Assembly: GCF_963678635.1 (NCBI RefSeq)
Contig: NC_087071.1
Coordinates: 46,303,095 to 46,353,888, forward strand
Direction: 5' to 3'
Origin: Symsagittifera roscoffensis
Lineage: Eukaryota; Xenacoelomorpha; Acoela; Convolutidae
DNA: 50,794 nucleotides
Every line of letters starts with the position of its first letter. Positions within the stretch are counted from its first letter, which is position 1. The position numbers and the translations under genes are program-made. The notes under the pieces are model-generated. The model did not search any database. It had not been told where the DNA came from and saw only the letters and a list, made by a program, of their open reading frames with translations. Positions 33,929-45,350 of this stretch are shown here, piece by piece.

Positions 33929-34110
33929 GGTCATTGGTCTAGTTCAATGAAGTCCTTTTCTGCGAAGTCAAGTCGTACTCTAAATCCTTTGAGTTGTGAT
34001 TGTGAGTGGCATATCGATTGTGGTTGGTCATTCTCTCTCGAGTGTAGTGGGGTCGTTTTGTCTTTAGATGTTCGTCCTTGGTGTTGTATTCTGATCTATG
34101 TATTACATAA
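33929..34110 (-). other. Small open frame, minus strand (unit A)
   Basis: About 60 codons with no Met, between stops, with hydrophilic composition ending FRVRLDFAEKDFIELDQ. It could be a terminal exon of the retroelement transcript. The plus-strand frame at 33782-34129 covers the same bases and is Cys/Trp-rich, as expected of an antisense shadow. The rest of 34111-35197 has no gene. Confidence 0.2.
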
Positions 34111-35197
34111 TGTAATTTACATTTTATAAAACATTTATTAGTTTAATATTTTTTGAATTATGATTTTTGTTAGTTGTTTTCACAAAAGCTTTTTGTTTTA
34201 GTTCGGTTATTTTGAAGAGTTACTCACACTTGAGTAGCTCTTATTAAAAATAGAGGTGTGGTCACAAAGCGTGGATGTAGCACGGTGGGTTAGGCCGGCT
34301 ATAGAGCATGCTCAGGACGTCCTTCCTGGTGGGTTAGGCCAGGAGTGGGAGTATGATTTCATGCGGTTTTTGTGAGGGGTCCTGTTATGTGACAACGTTT
34401 TATGTTGGGTTTGTTGTGGTTTTTCTTATGTTTTGTTGGTTGTGTCCTTTTTTCAAAAATCAAATTGTTCGTGGTATGGGTTTGTCTTTCGACTTTTTTT
34501 GTGTTTTATTATTTCTTTCTTAGACTTTATAATAGTCTTCAAAAGAATAAATTATCCAGTTTTAAACTGGGTTAATCCGGTTTGGGTACCGTTGGTTTCC
34601 TTTTCTTAGTCATGCTGTTATTCTATGATTTGTGGTATTTAGTAAGCTGCGTTGGTTAGTTTTGTTTAGTATATAATTCCTTTCCAACCGGGTTAAAGAA
34701 AAGATTGAAACTTGTTATCGTGTGTTAGAGTTGTTGAGTGTGAAAACTTGAAACTGAAATTCATTATTTTAAACAATTCTTCGTGGGCGAGCTGTGCGAG
34801 TGTGGATAAAATTTCTGTGCGAATGAATGAAAATACCAAAAGGTTAGTATTGCATTTGCATTTTATTAAATTACTGCATAGAATTTGGAAATTTACTGCT
34901 AGTTATGGGGGAATTTTAAGTTACAAATTTTCATCATAATTAGATTTACTGCTTGTGGGGGAAATTTTATAAATGAATTTACTGCATTGATATTAAATTT
35001 ATAAATTTATAAGTGTAACTGATTAATAGAATTTTTAAAATTGTTTGATGAAATTTGCGATTTTTATTTGTCTTTTGTGGTTTTTGTAGGTGATTGTCGG
35101 ATGAAGGCTAAAAATCTAAAGAAAACATGGATAAAGTATGGTGAGTTTTTTAATATTTTGATTAGTTAGTAATATTCATTTAATTCATACTTACCTG

Positions 35198-36261
35198 TTA
35201 GTCGTCGGGGAAAAAACCGTGGGGGAAAATGTCGTGAATTAGTTCTGAAGTTGTTAGTAGTTTAGCTAAGATGCGGATGATATTTTTAGTCTGAAGCAGT
35301 GGCCAAAGCAATTGAAGTGCCTTAATGGTGGTTAGTTCTTCAGTGCCAACTGCAAACTCATAAGGTGTGTTTTGGATTAGATTATATAATTTGTGATTGA
35401 ATTTAGTGTTGTGGATGAATTCTAAAATTGGGATTTCTATAGGTTGTACAAACTCGTGCGGGATAAGGAAGGGTCGGGATTCTTCGGCGTTGAAGGTCTT
35501 GGTGATGAGACAGAAGATGTACATTTGGGTTATGGGGTCATAATTACGAAGAATACCATGGAGGTTAGTGTCTTTAATACAATATGTGAAATTTAGGAAA
35601 AATGGTGAAGTGTATTTGGAATTAATGAATTGAAAACGATGGTGTGGTTGTCTAGAGGGTGTGTGTAGGTCAAAGTGATTTTGGATGAAGCGATAATAAC
35701 TATATGTGTGGGTTTGTTTAGTGCGCAACATAATATCGTGTGAGCAGTGCAGATCTCTTTCGTGTGGTGCAAGAAAATGAAAGGTTAGTGAAAATATTTG
35801 GAAGCGTTCTTTAAAACTTTCGTATGCTTGTGTGTCTGTTAGTGCTTCTGAAATAATGTGATCAAACTTTCGGTCGAAGATGTTTAGTGTAAATATATAT
35901 GGTGTCTTGATGAAAAATTTCTCGGTAATTTGTGGATTAGCGAAGCGATCGTCGTCTAAGAATTGATCTTGGTTAGCTCTGATGATGTTGTGATCAATGT
36001 ATTCGAGTGTATATTCGTTAGCTCTAGGTGCAGTGTGTGTTTTTAGTGATTTTTTATATCCAACGTAAGTAAATTGTCTAGCTGTTAGTGGTGTAGTGAG
36101 TCGATATAGCATGTCCGTATTTCGCTCTATATCGATGTGAATGTTAGATAAGGGTAAGCAAAGAGGGTTAGTGAAATGATAATATGAGGTCCAAGAGAGA
36201 GTGGGCATTAAAACGTATTCATCTACAAAGTTGCGTGTTTCGTTAGTGTCATGGGGGGTGT
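35198..36261 (-). pseudogene. Truncated copy of the 601-residue orphan ORF (unit A)
   Basis: Same protein as 45351-47156 from about residue 247 to the end, cut by the duplication junction at 36261/36262. Upstream codons come from the TIR element. The first Met gives 336 codons. It lacks the Pro/Ser-rich N terminus and is not preceded by the envelope-like ORF. Visible differences from the full copy are Leu/Pro near 35510 and Ile/Tyr near 35998. It keeps the splice donor just after its stop. Confidence 0.8.
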
Positions 36262-36262
36262 C

Positions 36263-36940
36263 AACACAAGTGACAAAGACCTTGGTTACTCAAAGCACCA
36301 AAGGTTGGATGGTCTTTGCATTTATAATGCATAGAAAAGGACCCAACTTCTGCTGTCTTTCACAAATAATATAACAAAAATAACAAACTTTTAATTTTTG
36401 GCAAAATTTTTCAATGGTGGTTCAAATTATCAGACATTGATCAAGGCATATATAAACACCCCATACAAAAGAAATAGGAATTTTCAGGGTTTTTGAAAAA
36501 AAAATTCAAGTCAAAAGAAAATAAAAGCCAATATTATCGTATCCAGGACTACGTTATGCACACAAAAAAATTAAATTTTGCATCCAAAATTTTTTTCGAA
36601 AAATGTTTGTTTGCGTACGAAAATCGATTTGCGGTTGAAAAAAATTTAAAAAATTTTGGGCCAAATTTTCAAAATTACTTTGTCGCCATCAAAAAATTGC
36701 CAGTCTTACAATTTCCATATATGGGAATTGTATGATAAGCATTTTTTTTCAAAAAACGAAAACCTCGGTTTTTTATTACCAGACTGTTTTATTAGAATCA
36801 AACAGCCACAGAAATAAGTTTACATCTTTTTTCAACCATTTTTAGAAATTGTATGAAAATTGTATGACAAGCATTTTTCCACAAACTTGATGTATGGAAT
36901 TGTATGATAAGCATTTTCGGTGTATGGAGGTCAGCCCGGG
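36263..36940 (-). mobile_element. TIR-element family, copy 6 (truncated by the duplication)
   Basis: Identical to 26109-26786 of copy 5. The left terminus is missing because the unit boundary lies inside the element. Confidence 0.85.
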
Positions 36941-38173
36941 TAATTAACACCAATTGTAAGCTTATTCGAGTGATTTTTGGTTTTAACCAAATCATGAAAA
37001 AATGTATATCAGATTTTGAAAAAAATGTGATAGTATAGAAAAAAGATCGGACTAGTTTCGTTTTTCTTACATGGCGCTCAACAACTCTATGGGGCCGAAA
37101 ATGAACAATGAGAAACGAAATCACATTACCTTACGGTTCTGCTTCCTCCAAAGTTTACATTGCTACATAGACGTAATTTTTTTTTTCACTATTTTGCATA
37201 TCCGTCTGCCTGAGTATCAAGTTATTTTAAGTTCTCAAAGCCTGTATATTTTTCTTATCAAAATAAGAGTTAAAACTTTTGCCTGAATAGCTTTTTGACC
37301 TAGATTCTGTGGCGAAGCTTAGATATCATGACTACAGTTCGACACCCACGACGAATAAAAACTCAAAAACTACTACGTTTGGTATTTTGAAACCTCAACT
37401 GGAACAACACCGAGATTATTTATCGTGAACTTTTGCGAAATCGCATAATCGAAGAGGCTGTCATGGATGAATATGTGACTAATCCGAAAGCAGATTAGAT
37501 CAACTGCCTAAATGACGAACCAACTCTAGTCATAAGTTGTACAAAAATTATTTTTATCAAACGAAAGTATAAAATGCATAGATCAAAATTCATAATGTTT
37601 TGAGACTTCATTAAAGTTTAGTGACTCACGGTTGTTTTTCCCGCACTTTTTGTTCAAAAAATTTTAATTAACAAAAAAATCAGTAATGCCAGAGTAAGAT
37701 GGGAAGATAGTAGTTTGCTTGATCAGTTTTTACTATTTACAAAATTAGAATTCAATCATTTTGCAGCTAATTTTCAAAAATAAAACAAGTTGCGTTGTTT
37801 TAAAAAAAAATTAATTCAACATTGAGACGTTTGCGAATACAAAACTTTTGTTTCGAGAGGAGGGTTTTGTTTCATTGGTCTAGACTGGTCCAAGGAAATT
37901 ATCTTTGAGTGTTTCATTTGTATTATGTCTCCTTGAGCATCAAGTTGTTTTGAAATTAAAATTTAAGAGCCTCTGCAGTTTTTTTGCTAAAAAAATGATC
38001 AAACAAACAACGAAATTGAAAATTTTTGACTCGAAACACTGTTCCCTTTTGCGTCTGCAGTAAAACTTAGATGTCATGACTACAGACTGACAAATATGAC
38101 AAACAGAAACTATAAAGCCACTGTGTTTTTTTAATCTTAAGTTTTTTGTAGTTTGGTGGTTTATTTAAATTAT

Positions 38174-39654
38174 CTTTTTGTTTTTGTCTTCATTCAGCAG
38201 TGCTCTGTCCATATCTGCAGCAATAATTACACCATTTTGAAATGGCGGTTTACCACTGAAACTTGAGTTCCATTTCGTTGATGTCTAAGATTTCGGTTAT
38301 TTTTTCTGCTAATTCATTGTCAGACTCTTGAATATTGTTAATATGCGATTTTGTTGTTTACGCATTGTAGCTTTAAATTACTGTTGTTGTAGTTTCATCG
38401 TGATTTCAGCTTGTTTCAATTTGTCTACTAGTTTTCGAAAAACTATATCGGGTTCTCGGATTGATGATGGATGTGTTGCTCTCCTTTTTATTGCAATTTT
38501 TCGTAATTGTGGTGTTAGAAACATCTTTGGATTTCTGTCATTTTCGTGTTTTTGTAACATGTGGATTGAGGGAATAACATTTTTGTACCAAATTTTTGAT
38601 TTCTTCTGCGGGTTGTTCTAATGTTTTGTTTGAAAAACTACGAATTTTGTTGCTTTAAATTCATCGATGCTGTGTATTTCGTTCAGAGTCGAACATTTTT
38701 GAAACTTTCGTGTAAGTCTTTTCTAATCAGTTTTTATTTCTGTGGGTAATACTCAAAACCACTTTTGAGCTGCGCCATAGAGTGTGGCATGTATCAGTGC
38801 GTCTGTGAATCCAATTTTGGACGTAGAGGTGCATATGTTCTGGCCTATGTTTAAGATTAAGTTGACTGTTACAGCCTTTAAGTAGTCTTCTACTGAGTAT
38901 TCAGGATCTGTTCCTGTAAATACCATGAGTAGTTTATTAGATGTTTTGAATGATCATTCCATATGGTATGAATTCGTTGTCATTTGGAGTGTTTATGTTG
39001 TGTTTGGATTTTGTTTAAAGTTTGTAAGTTGATTTTTTGTAAATTAATGTTGTTGTAAAGAGTAAGGTAATGGGATTTCGTTTCTCATTGATTTGAGTCG
39101 GTAACTTTGGCTTTTTGTATAGTTATACAATTGTATGTTACTATTAGGTGGTGCTATATGTTGTCGTTGAGGAGGTTGTTGTTGCACTTGTTCTTGGCTG
39201 TTGAGAGTTTATGCAAGGTTCGAAAATAACTGGTTGAAAAATATCATCTGGTTGATTTATAACAACCCAGTGATTTTTTCGCTGACTTTTATTATATTGC
39301 AATTGATTTTACTTGCTGAGTATTATTGCGTTTTTGCGATTGATTTTGTGCCGTAAAGAGTGATTTTGCTATTGGAATACTAAAACTATTATTAGCAAAA
39401 AAAATCATAATTTTGATTTGCAAAGTTATTTCCTATTGAGTGTCTTTGCTTGTTAGGAGGTCGTTTTTAGATCTTGATCATTATGTTTAATAATCCATAT
39501 GTAAATATTTAGGAACAACCAATGGTTTGACTTTTGTGTGTAAAGTTGTTGGTGGAAAGAGAGTTTAGTTTTTTTAAGTGATGGATGAACAGGAGAGATA
39601 CTTTGTTGTGTTGTTATAGGTAGTGTTTCAACTATTTCTTCGTGCACAAAGCGT
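38174..39654 (-). pseudogene. Decayed retroelement gag (unit B)
   Basis: Copy of the relic at 28020-29500 with the same stops and the same broken zinc knuckle (38190-38234). It was therefore already dead before the duplication. Confidence 0.65.
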
Positions 39655-42200
39655 GATGGAGTTTGGATGTTTTATTGTGTTAAATTTCTAGTACCAAAAA
39701 AGGTTTACTGTGCTTGATAAATGTTGAATTTTAATTATTGTTACTTGTCCTATCATTAAATATTGCGTTATATTTTAAGTGTGTGGTGTCAGTAGTGAGT
39801 GGAATTACTCTTGAATAATCTCTCTGTGTAAGGAAATAAATGCAATTGCGGTAATCAAAATATCGTTTGGGATGTTATAAAAAAACATGACACCATTCAG
39901 GGTCTCATACATAATTTGTTTCGTCTGGCAATTTTGTTTCGTCATTTGTTTGTGGTCTGAAATTTTTTTCTTGCTTGTGAAATTAGGTCTAAATTGTGCT
40001 GGAAAAAAGCGCTAATGAACCATGCCAGAAATCTTTCTAGATCAATTTTGACTCTTTTTGATACTTCACTACTGGTGAGTATTTCACGAATGGAGTCTAG
40101 GAATTGTAAAAAAAAAAGTGATTTTGCGTTTTATTATAGCGTGTCGACATATTTGTGTTGGTGATACACAAAATGCTTCATTTATTTCTATTACTATTTC
40201 TAGAAAAAATACTATATATGATGGCAAAGACATCAATTGTGAAAACAGAGTTTGCTCTTTGTGAGTTTTGATTTTCAATTTTTTTGATATATCCTGTAAA
40301 ACTTTTGAGAAACATAATTCTATATCATCTGTTTGTTTTCAGCGGTGTGGTGTTTGATTTGATATTTGTGGTGAAATTTTGATAGTAAATAAGCCATAAT
40401 GTGAATTGATTTAGTGATTCTTGGTAGGTAGTGGTCAAGTATTCGTTTTTTAATGTTCACTTCAGGAAAATCTTGTTTATATGGAATATTTCATTTTTCA
40501 TATCAATTTACGACTAGATTGTGGCAAAATTGTACTTGTCCTGTAGCGGGATCGCCTTGTGGATTAATAACACAAGGAAGGATAGAGTCCTTGCCAATTT
40601 ATTATCCTGTTACGTCATTTTGCGTGATGAGTTACGGTTTTTGTGTAATTTTCAATAGGTTTTAATGTTTGAATTCAATTGTAGAGACTTATGATTTGCG
40701 AAGATATGATTTTTTTGTCTGCGTTTAACTTTTATATATGTTGATGTAGTGGATTCTGATTTCGGAAAATATCTTTATTTTCTACTGGTTTAATTTTTTT
40801 CGTGCATTAGAACTCGAAAATTTTGAAGTTCTTATATTGTTGCTGAGTCAGATTTCGAAACTGTGTTTTGTGTTCTGGAAAACTTTTGATTCATGATTTA
40901 TTTTTGTTTTGTGATGATTGCCTTCTTTTTTTTTGTTTTTCTGATCTGATGTATCCTAACTTTTTTGCGGTGTAATTACAAGACCGTATTTGTTTTCTTT
41001 AATTAGACAACTATGGAGAAAGCTTGTTTAATTGGATCCTGGATTATCTCTTGACATAAAAGTTAGAGTGATGGGTTCAAAATTCAAGGGTTAGGTTTTA
41101 TATGCCTTAAACTGTTAGTCCTTACAATTTTTGTGATCTTAACTTAATCTTGGGGGATAGATTGTCGAGCATAGACGGGTTGAAGAGATAGTATAATAAT
41201 TCTTTATAATGATTTGATACTTTCTCGAGTGGTTAGGTTCTATAAAAAACTTAGTTTTCCTTGGGGTGTAATTTGTAATTTAGGGTTGGAGAATATTAAC
41301 TCAATCCACAAGGGTCAGGTAAAATTAGAACACAAATAGATCGTTAAGTTTTAATTTAATTCGTGCTAATTTTAAGATTTGTTTCAGCTTAGTTCGACTA
41401 AGATTAGAAGCTCAAACGAAGGACGAGTAACACCGAAGTTCTTCAATGTTTGTCTTAATTAAAATGGTTAGCTATTTGAAAAGTTTCAGTAAGTCGTTGG
41501 TCGTTTGTTATGTTGGAGAGTGAATCGAAGTTTAAGCTCAATAGACATTTGTATTAAAAGGTTGGGAGAACAAAATTGTCCTAACTGATCCAAGGAATCC
41601 TTGATGATCAAGTGTTTTAAAATGATTCAAGATTAAAACTAATTTATAAAATGATGATCCAAGGATAGCTTTAATGATCTGATTTTTAAAAAATAATAAA
41701 AGTGTTTTAAAGCAAGGATAGGCCTTGACACGACTTAAATTAAAGTTAAGGGGTAAGAAAAGAATGAAATAAAAAAAAATTGCATAAAATTAAGATTTAA
41801 ATGGTATCAGTTTTTTGAGTGGTTGTGTGCTATATTTTAGACGAAGAAACAAAGAAGCACGATGGGTGAGAGGATGAAGATTTGAGTCCTGGAGAAGCAA
41901 GAACCTTTTTATAATTTTGATAAAACTCACTCTTAATTAATTTTATAGTTAAATTTTGTAATTTTTGTTCAATTAGTTTTAATTATACAAAAGTTTTAAA
42001 AATACTGCAGATTTAAAATAAATTAAATTTTTAGTTTTAGATCTATCGCCTTGGTTTTATATATTAATAGTCATACATGATTGAAAGTCATATGTCTTGC
42101 AAATGATTGTTACTGCTCCAAGTATTTGATTTCATATTAGTGAATGAAAATGTACTGCATTGATGATTTTGTGGAGAAGTAGCCGTTGCAGTCTGCTTTT

Positions 42201-42416
42201 TCATTTCAAGACGAAAAAGCTCAGTGCGCTATTTTGGTTTTGACCTGGTGTAAGCTTGAGTACTCGTTGGTATTGATAAGTTTCATTAAGACGTGGAGGT
42301 AAATTTTCAATACTTCGCAACAATTTTGTGTTATGTGTTTTAATCTTAGATCTTATGTCTTTTTTGAATTTGCTAAATCTAAGTTTGTTGAGGTCTTCTT
42401 CGACACTCTTGGTCAC
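42201..42416 (-). pseudogene. Short ORF just inside the LTR (unit B)
   Basis: 71 codons, one residue different from its unit A copy (Ser for Asn). Interpretation as for 32047-32262. Confidence 0.3.
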
Positions 42417-42422
42417 ACCAGA

Positions 42423-42808
42423 TGAGTTTATGTCCGGAGTGGCTCACTCAGAGAGTAATTTCAGATAAACTACACTGTCTGTTTTTCACGCTATCTTATT
42501 TTCGGCCAGATTCGTGCAACTTCTTAGTCTAATACCGATCTTAATCTTACTCTTATATCTCTTAGTCTCATTAGATTTGGTGTATACTGGTATTTGCAAG
42601 CTAGATATCAGGAACTGTTCTGAAAGAGAACGACTATCTTCTAAGTTTCAATTATTTTGTTCTGTTGCTGAAACAATGATTAGTTTCAGCGTTACAAATA
42701 ATTGTAAGTGTTAGTTATGGATCATGATTGGTTAGTAAGAAATTTTTCATAGAGATAGTTTTATCAAAAAAGTAATTGGATATAAAGACTAGTTTTAAAC
42801 TGGTTCCA
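42423..42808 (-). repeat. LTR-like block 1 (unit B)
   Basis: Copy of 32269-32654; one A to G change is visible near 42773. Hairpin at 42667-42690. Confidence 0.5.
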
Positions 42809-43033
42809 CTATGCCGCATTGATTCAATGAAACCATTCAAAAAAAAATAAATTGACTGTCAAATCATAACATATTTCGGTGAAAATCTTTGAAAAAGAAC
42901 AAAAAATAATTGTTCCAAAACTTTATTAAAATTAGCTAAAAGAAACGTTGATTAATACACTTTCCAAACTCACAAACAAAACATTTACAGTTTTGTGGTT
43001 TATCTCTCGCTTCTCACATACAGTCCTAATTAT

Positions 43034-43262
43034 CATGGTGTCGCAATAACGGAGATAAAAAAAGAGCTTAAATTACAAGACAGTTGCAATTCTTTCACTT
43101 TTGGTGCGTTATTCAGATGCAGTTCACCAGTTTCACAAAGCGTTGTTTTTTGAAGAAAAACCTGTCCCAGTGGATATTCCGGAAGAAGAAAACATACAAT
43201 TCGAACTGAAAAAAGCGATGAATAACATTCACAAGACAATGATTTTCACTAAATCATAAATC
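43034..43262 (+). pseudogene. Plus-strand coding fragment between LTR-like blocks (unit B)
   Basis: Identical to the fragment at 32880-33108 as far as I can see. Confidence 0.3.
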
Positions 43263-43314
43263 ATGATATTTTCTGAATAATGACTCAAGATAAAAATATA
43301 TGATTTAGCCGTAT

Positions 43315-43723
43315 TGAGTTATGACCGAGTTGGTTAACTCATAGAGTAATTTCGGATAGGGTACACCGTCTGCTCGTCACGCATCTTATTTTCGGCCGGA
43401 TAGATTCGTGCAACTTCTTAGTCTAATACCGATCCTAATCTTACTCTTATACTATCTAGTCTCAGGTTGTTTAACTAGTCTCTGCTAGGCTCAATAGATC
43501 TAGGGTATACTGGTTTATTGCGGCTGCTGAAGTGCTCGGGAGAGTCCAACTAATTTCTAAGTTAAATTCAAATCTCTCTGGTGCTGAAATTACAAGTAAC
43601 TTCAGCACTTACAAATAAGTGGGTTGTTAGTTAGATGGATCATGATTGGTTAATATTAAATACTTTACATTGGCAAAATATCTAAATTATCCAATCATAA
43701 AATGTAGTTTAGATCAGGTTCCA
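43315..43723 (-). repeat. LTR-like block 2 (unit B)
   Basis: Copy of 33161-33569. It lies about 1.6 kb downstream of the intact orphan ORF on the same strand, so it is the candidate 3' LTR of the element that carries the envelope-like ORF. Confidence 0.5.
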
Positions 43724-45260
43724 CCCATCCGGGTTTTACAGAGTTTTTTAGAATGGTTCTTCTGCAATTCGAAGGATGGATGATGGACGTTGGTGTTTGG
43801 CGAACATCATATTTCTTCTGTTTTCTCTTTGTTAAAGAAGTTCCAGGAAGCTGGAGTTAGAGACATAAGACGTTGTGTCTTCTAGTGACAACGACTAAGT
43901 CTTTGCAACAAACTCAAATCTGATTTCAGAATGGTTTGCTATGTCAGGTTTTTTTTTTTTTTCTGCGTGGAGAACTTCTTTTGGGTCTGATCTTAGTTTG
44001 GGAATGGCGTGTGGCGTGGAGATTGTGCGTGGAGGGGATGCCTGGTTACTCGGATCTGTACGTATACTTGAACATCGAGGTGGTCATTGGTCTAGTTCAA
44101 TGAAGTCCTTTTCTGCGAAGTCAAGTCGTACTCTAAATCCTTTGAGTTGTGATTGTGAGTGGCATATCGATTGTGGTTGGTCATTCTCTCTCGAGTGTAG
44201 TGGGGTCGTTTTGTCTTTAGATGTTCGTCCTTGGTGTTGTATTCTGATCTATGTATTACATAATGTAATTTACATTTTATAAAACATTTATTAGTTTAAT
44301 ATTTTTTGAATTATGATTTTTGTTAGTTGTTTTCACAAAAGCTTTTTGTTTTAGTTCGGTTATTTTGAAGAGTTACTCACACTTGAGTAGCTCTTATTAA
44401 AAATAGAGGTGTGGTCACAAAGCGTGGATGTAGCACGGTGGGTTAGGCCGGCTATAGAGCATGCTCAGGACGTCCTTCCTGGTGGGTTAGGCCAGGAGTG
44501 GGAGTATGATTTCATGCGGTTTTTGTGAGGGGTCCTGTTATGTGACAACGTTTTATGTTGGGTTTGTTGTGGTTTTTCTTATGTTTTGTTGGTTGTGTCC
44601 TTTTTTCAAAAATCAAATTGTTCGTGGTATGGGTTTGTCTTTCGACTTTTTTTGTGTTTTATTATTTCTTTCTTAGACTTTATAATAGTCTTCAAAAGAA
44701 TAAATTATCCAGTTTTAAACTGGGTTAATCCGGTTTGGGTACCGTTGGTTTCCTTTTCTTAGTCATGCTGTTATTCTATGATTTGTGGTATTTAGTAAGC
44801 TGCGTTGGTTAGTTTTGTTTAGTATATAATTCCTTTCCAACCGGGTTAAAGGAAAGATTGAAACTTGTTATCGTGTGTTAGAGTTGTTGAGTGTGAAAAC
44901 TTGAAACTGAAATTCATTATTTTAAACAATTCTTCGTGGGCGAGCTGTGCGAGTGTGGATAAAATTTCTGTGCGAATGAATGAAAATACCAAAAGGTTAG
45001 TATTGCATTTGCATTTTATTAAATTACTGCATAGAATTTGGAAATTTACTGCTAGTTATGGGGGAATTTTAAGTTACAAATTTTCATCATAATTAGATTT
45101 ACTGCTTGTGGGGGAAATTTTATAAATGAATTTACTGCATTGATATTAAATTTATAAATTTATAAGTGTAACTGATTAATAGAATTTTTAAAATTGTTTG
45201 ATGAAATTTGCGATTTTTATTTGTCTTTTGTGGTTTTTGTAGGTGATTGTCGGATGAAGG

Positions 45261-45350
45261 CTAAAAATCTAAAGAAAACATGGATAAAGTATGGTGAGTT
45301 TTTTAATATTTTGATTAGTTAGTAATATTCATTTAATTCATACTTACCTG
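45261..45350 (-). other. Putative small intron directly after the orphan ORF stop
   Basis: The stop TAA (45353-45351) is followed by CAG|GTAAGTA, a full consensus donor at 45347. Acceptors TTTTCTTTAG (ending 45269) and ATTTTTAG (ending 45261) give introns of 79 or 87 nt. The same lies in unit A. Opposing plus-strand signals (acceptor at 45242, donor at 45294) also exist, so strand choice needs RNA data. Confidence 0.4.

Larger units (their letters stand above)
26109..36261. repeat. Segmental tandem duplication, unit A (10,153 bp)
   Basis: Matches 36263-46414 at an offset of 10,154, falling to 10,153 after one T is lost from a T-run near 33,800. I saw about eight differences by eye in 10 kb, so identity is about 99.9%. 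The left end lies inside TIR copy 5, the right end inside the orphan ORF. One extra C (36262) sits at the junction, with no microhomology visible. Confidence 0.95.

Noticed and set aside
33782-34129. 115-codon plus-strand frame (also 43941-44282)
   Set aside because: Composition is Trp/Cys-rich with no domain, and the frame start changes between units because of a T-run length difference.
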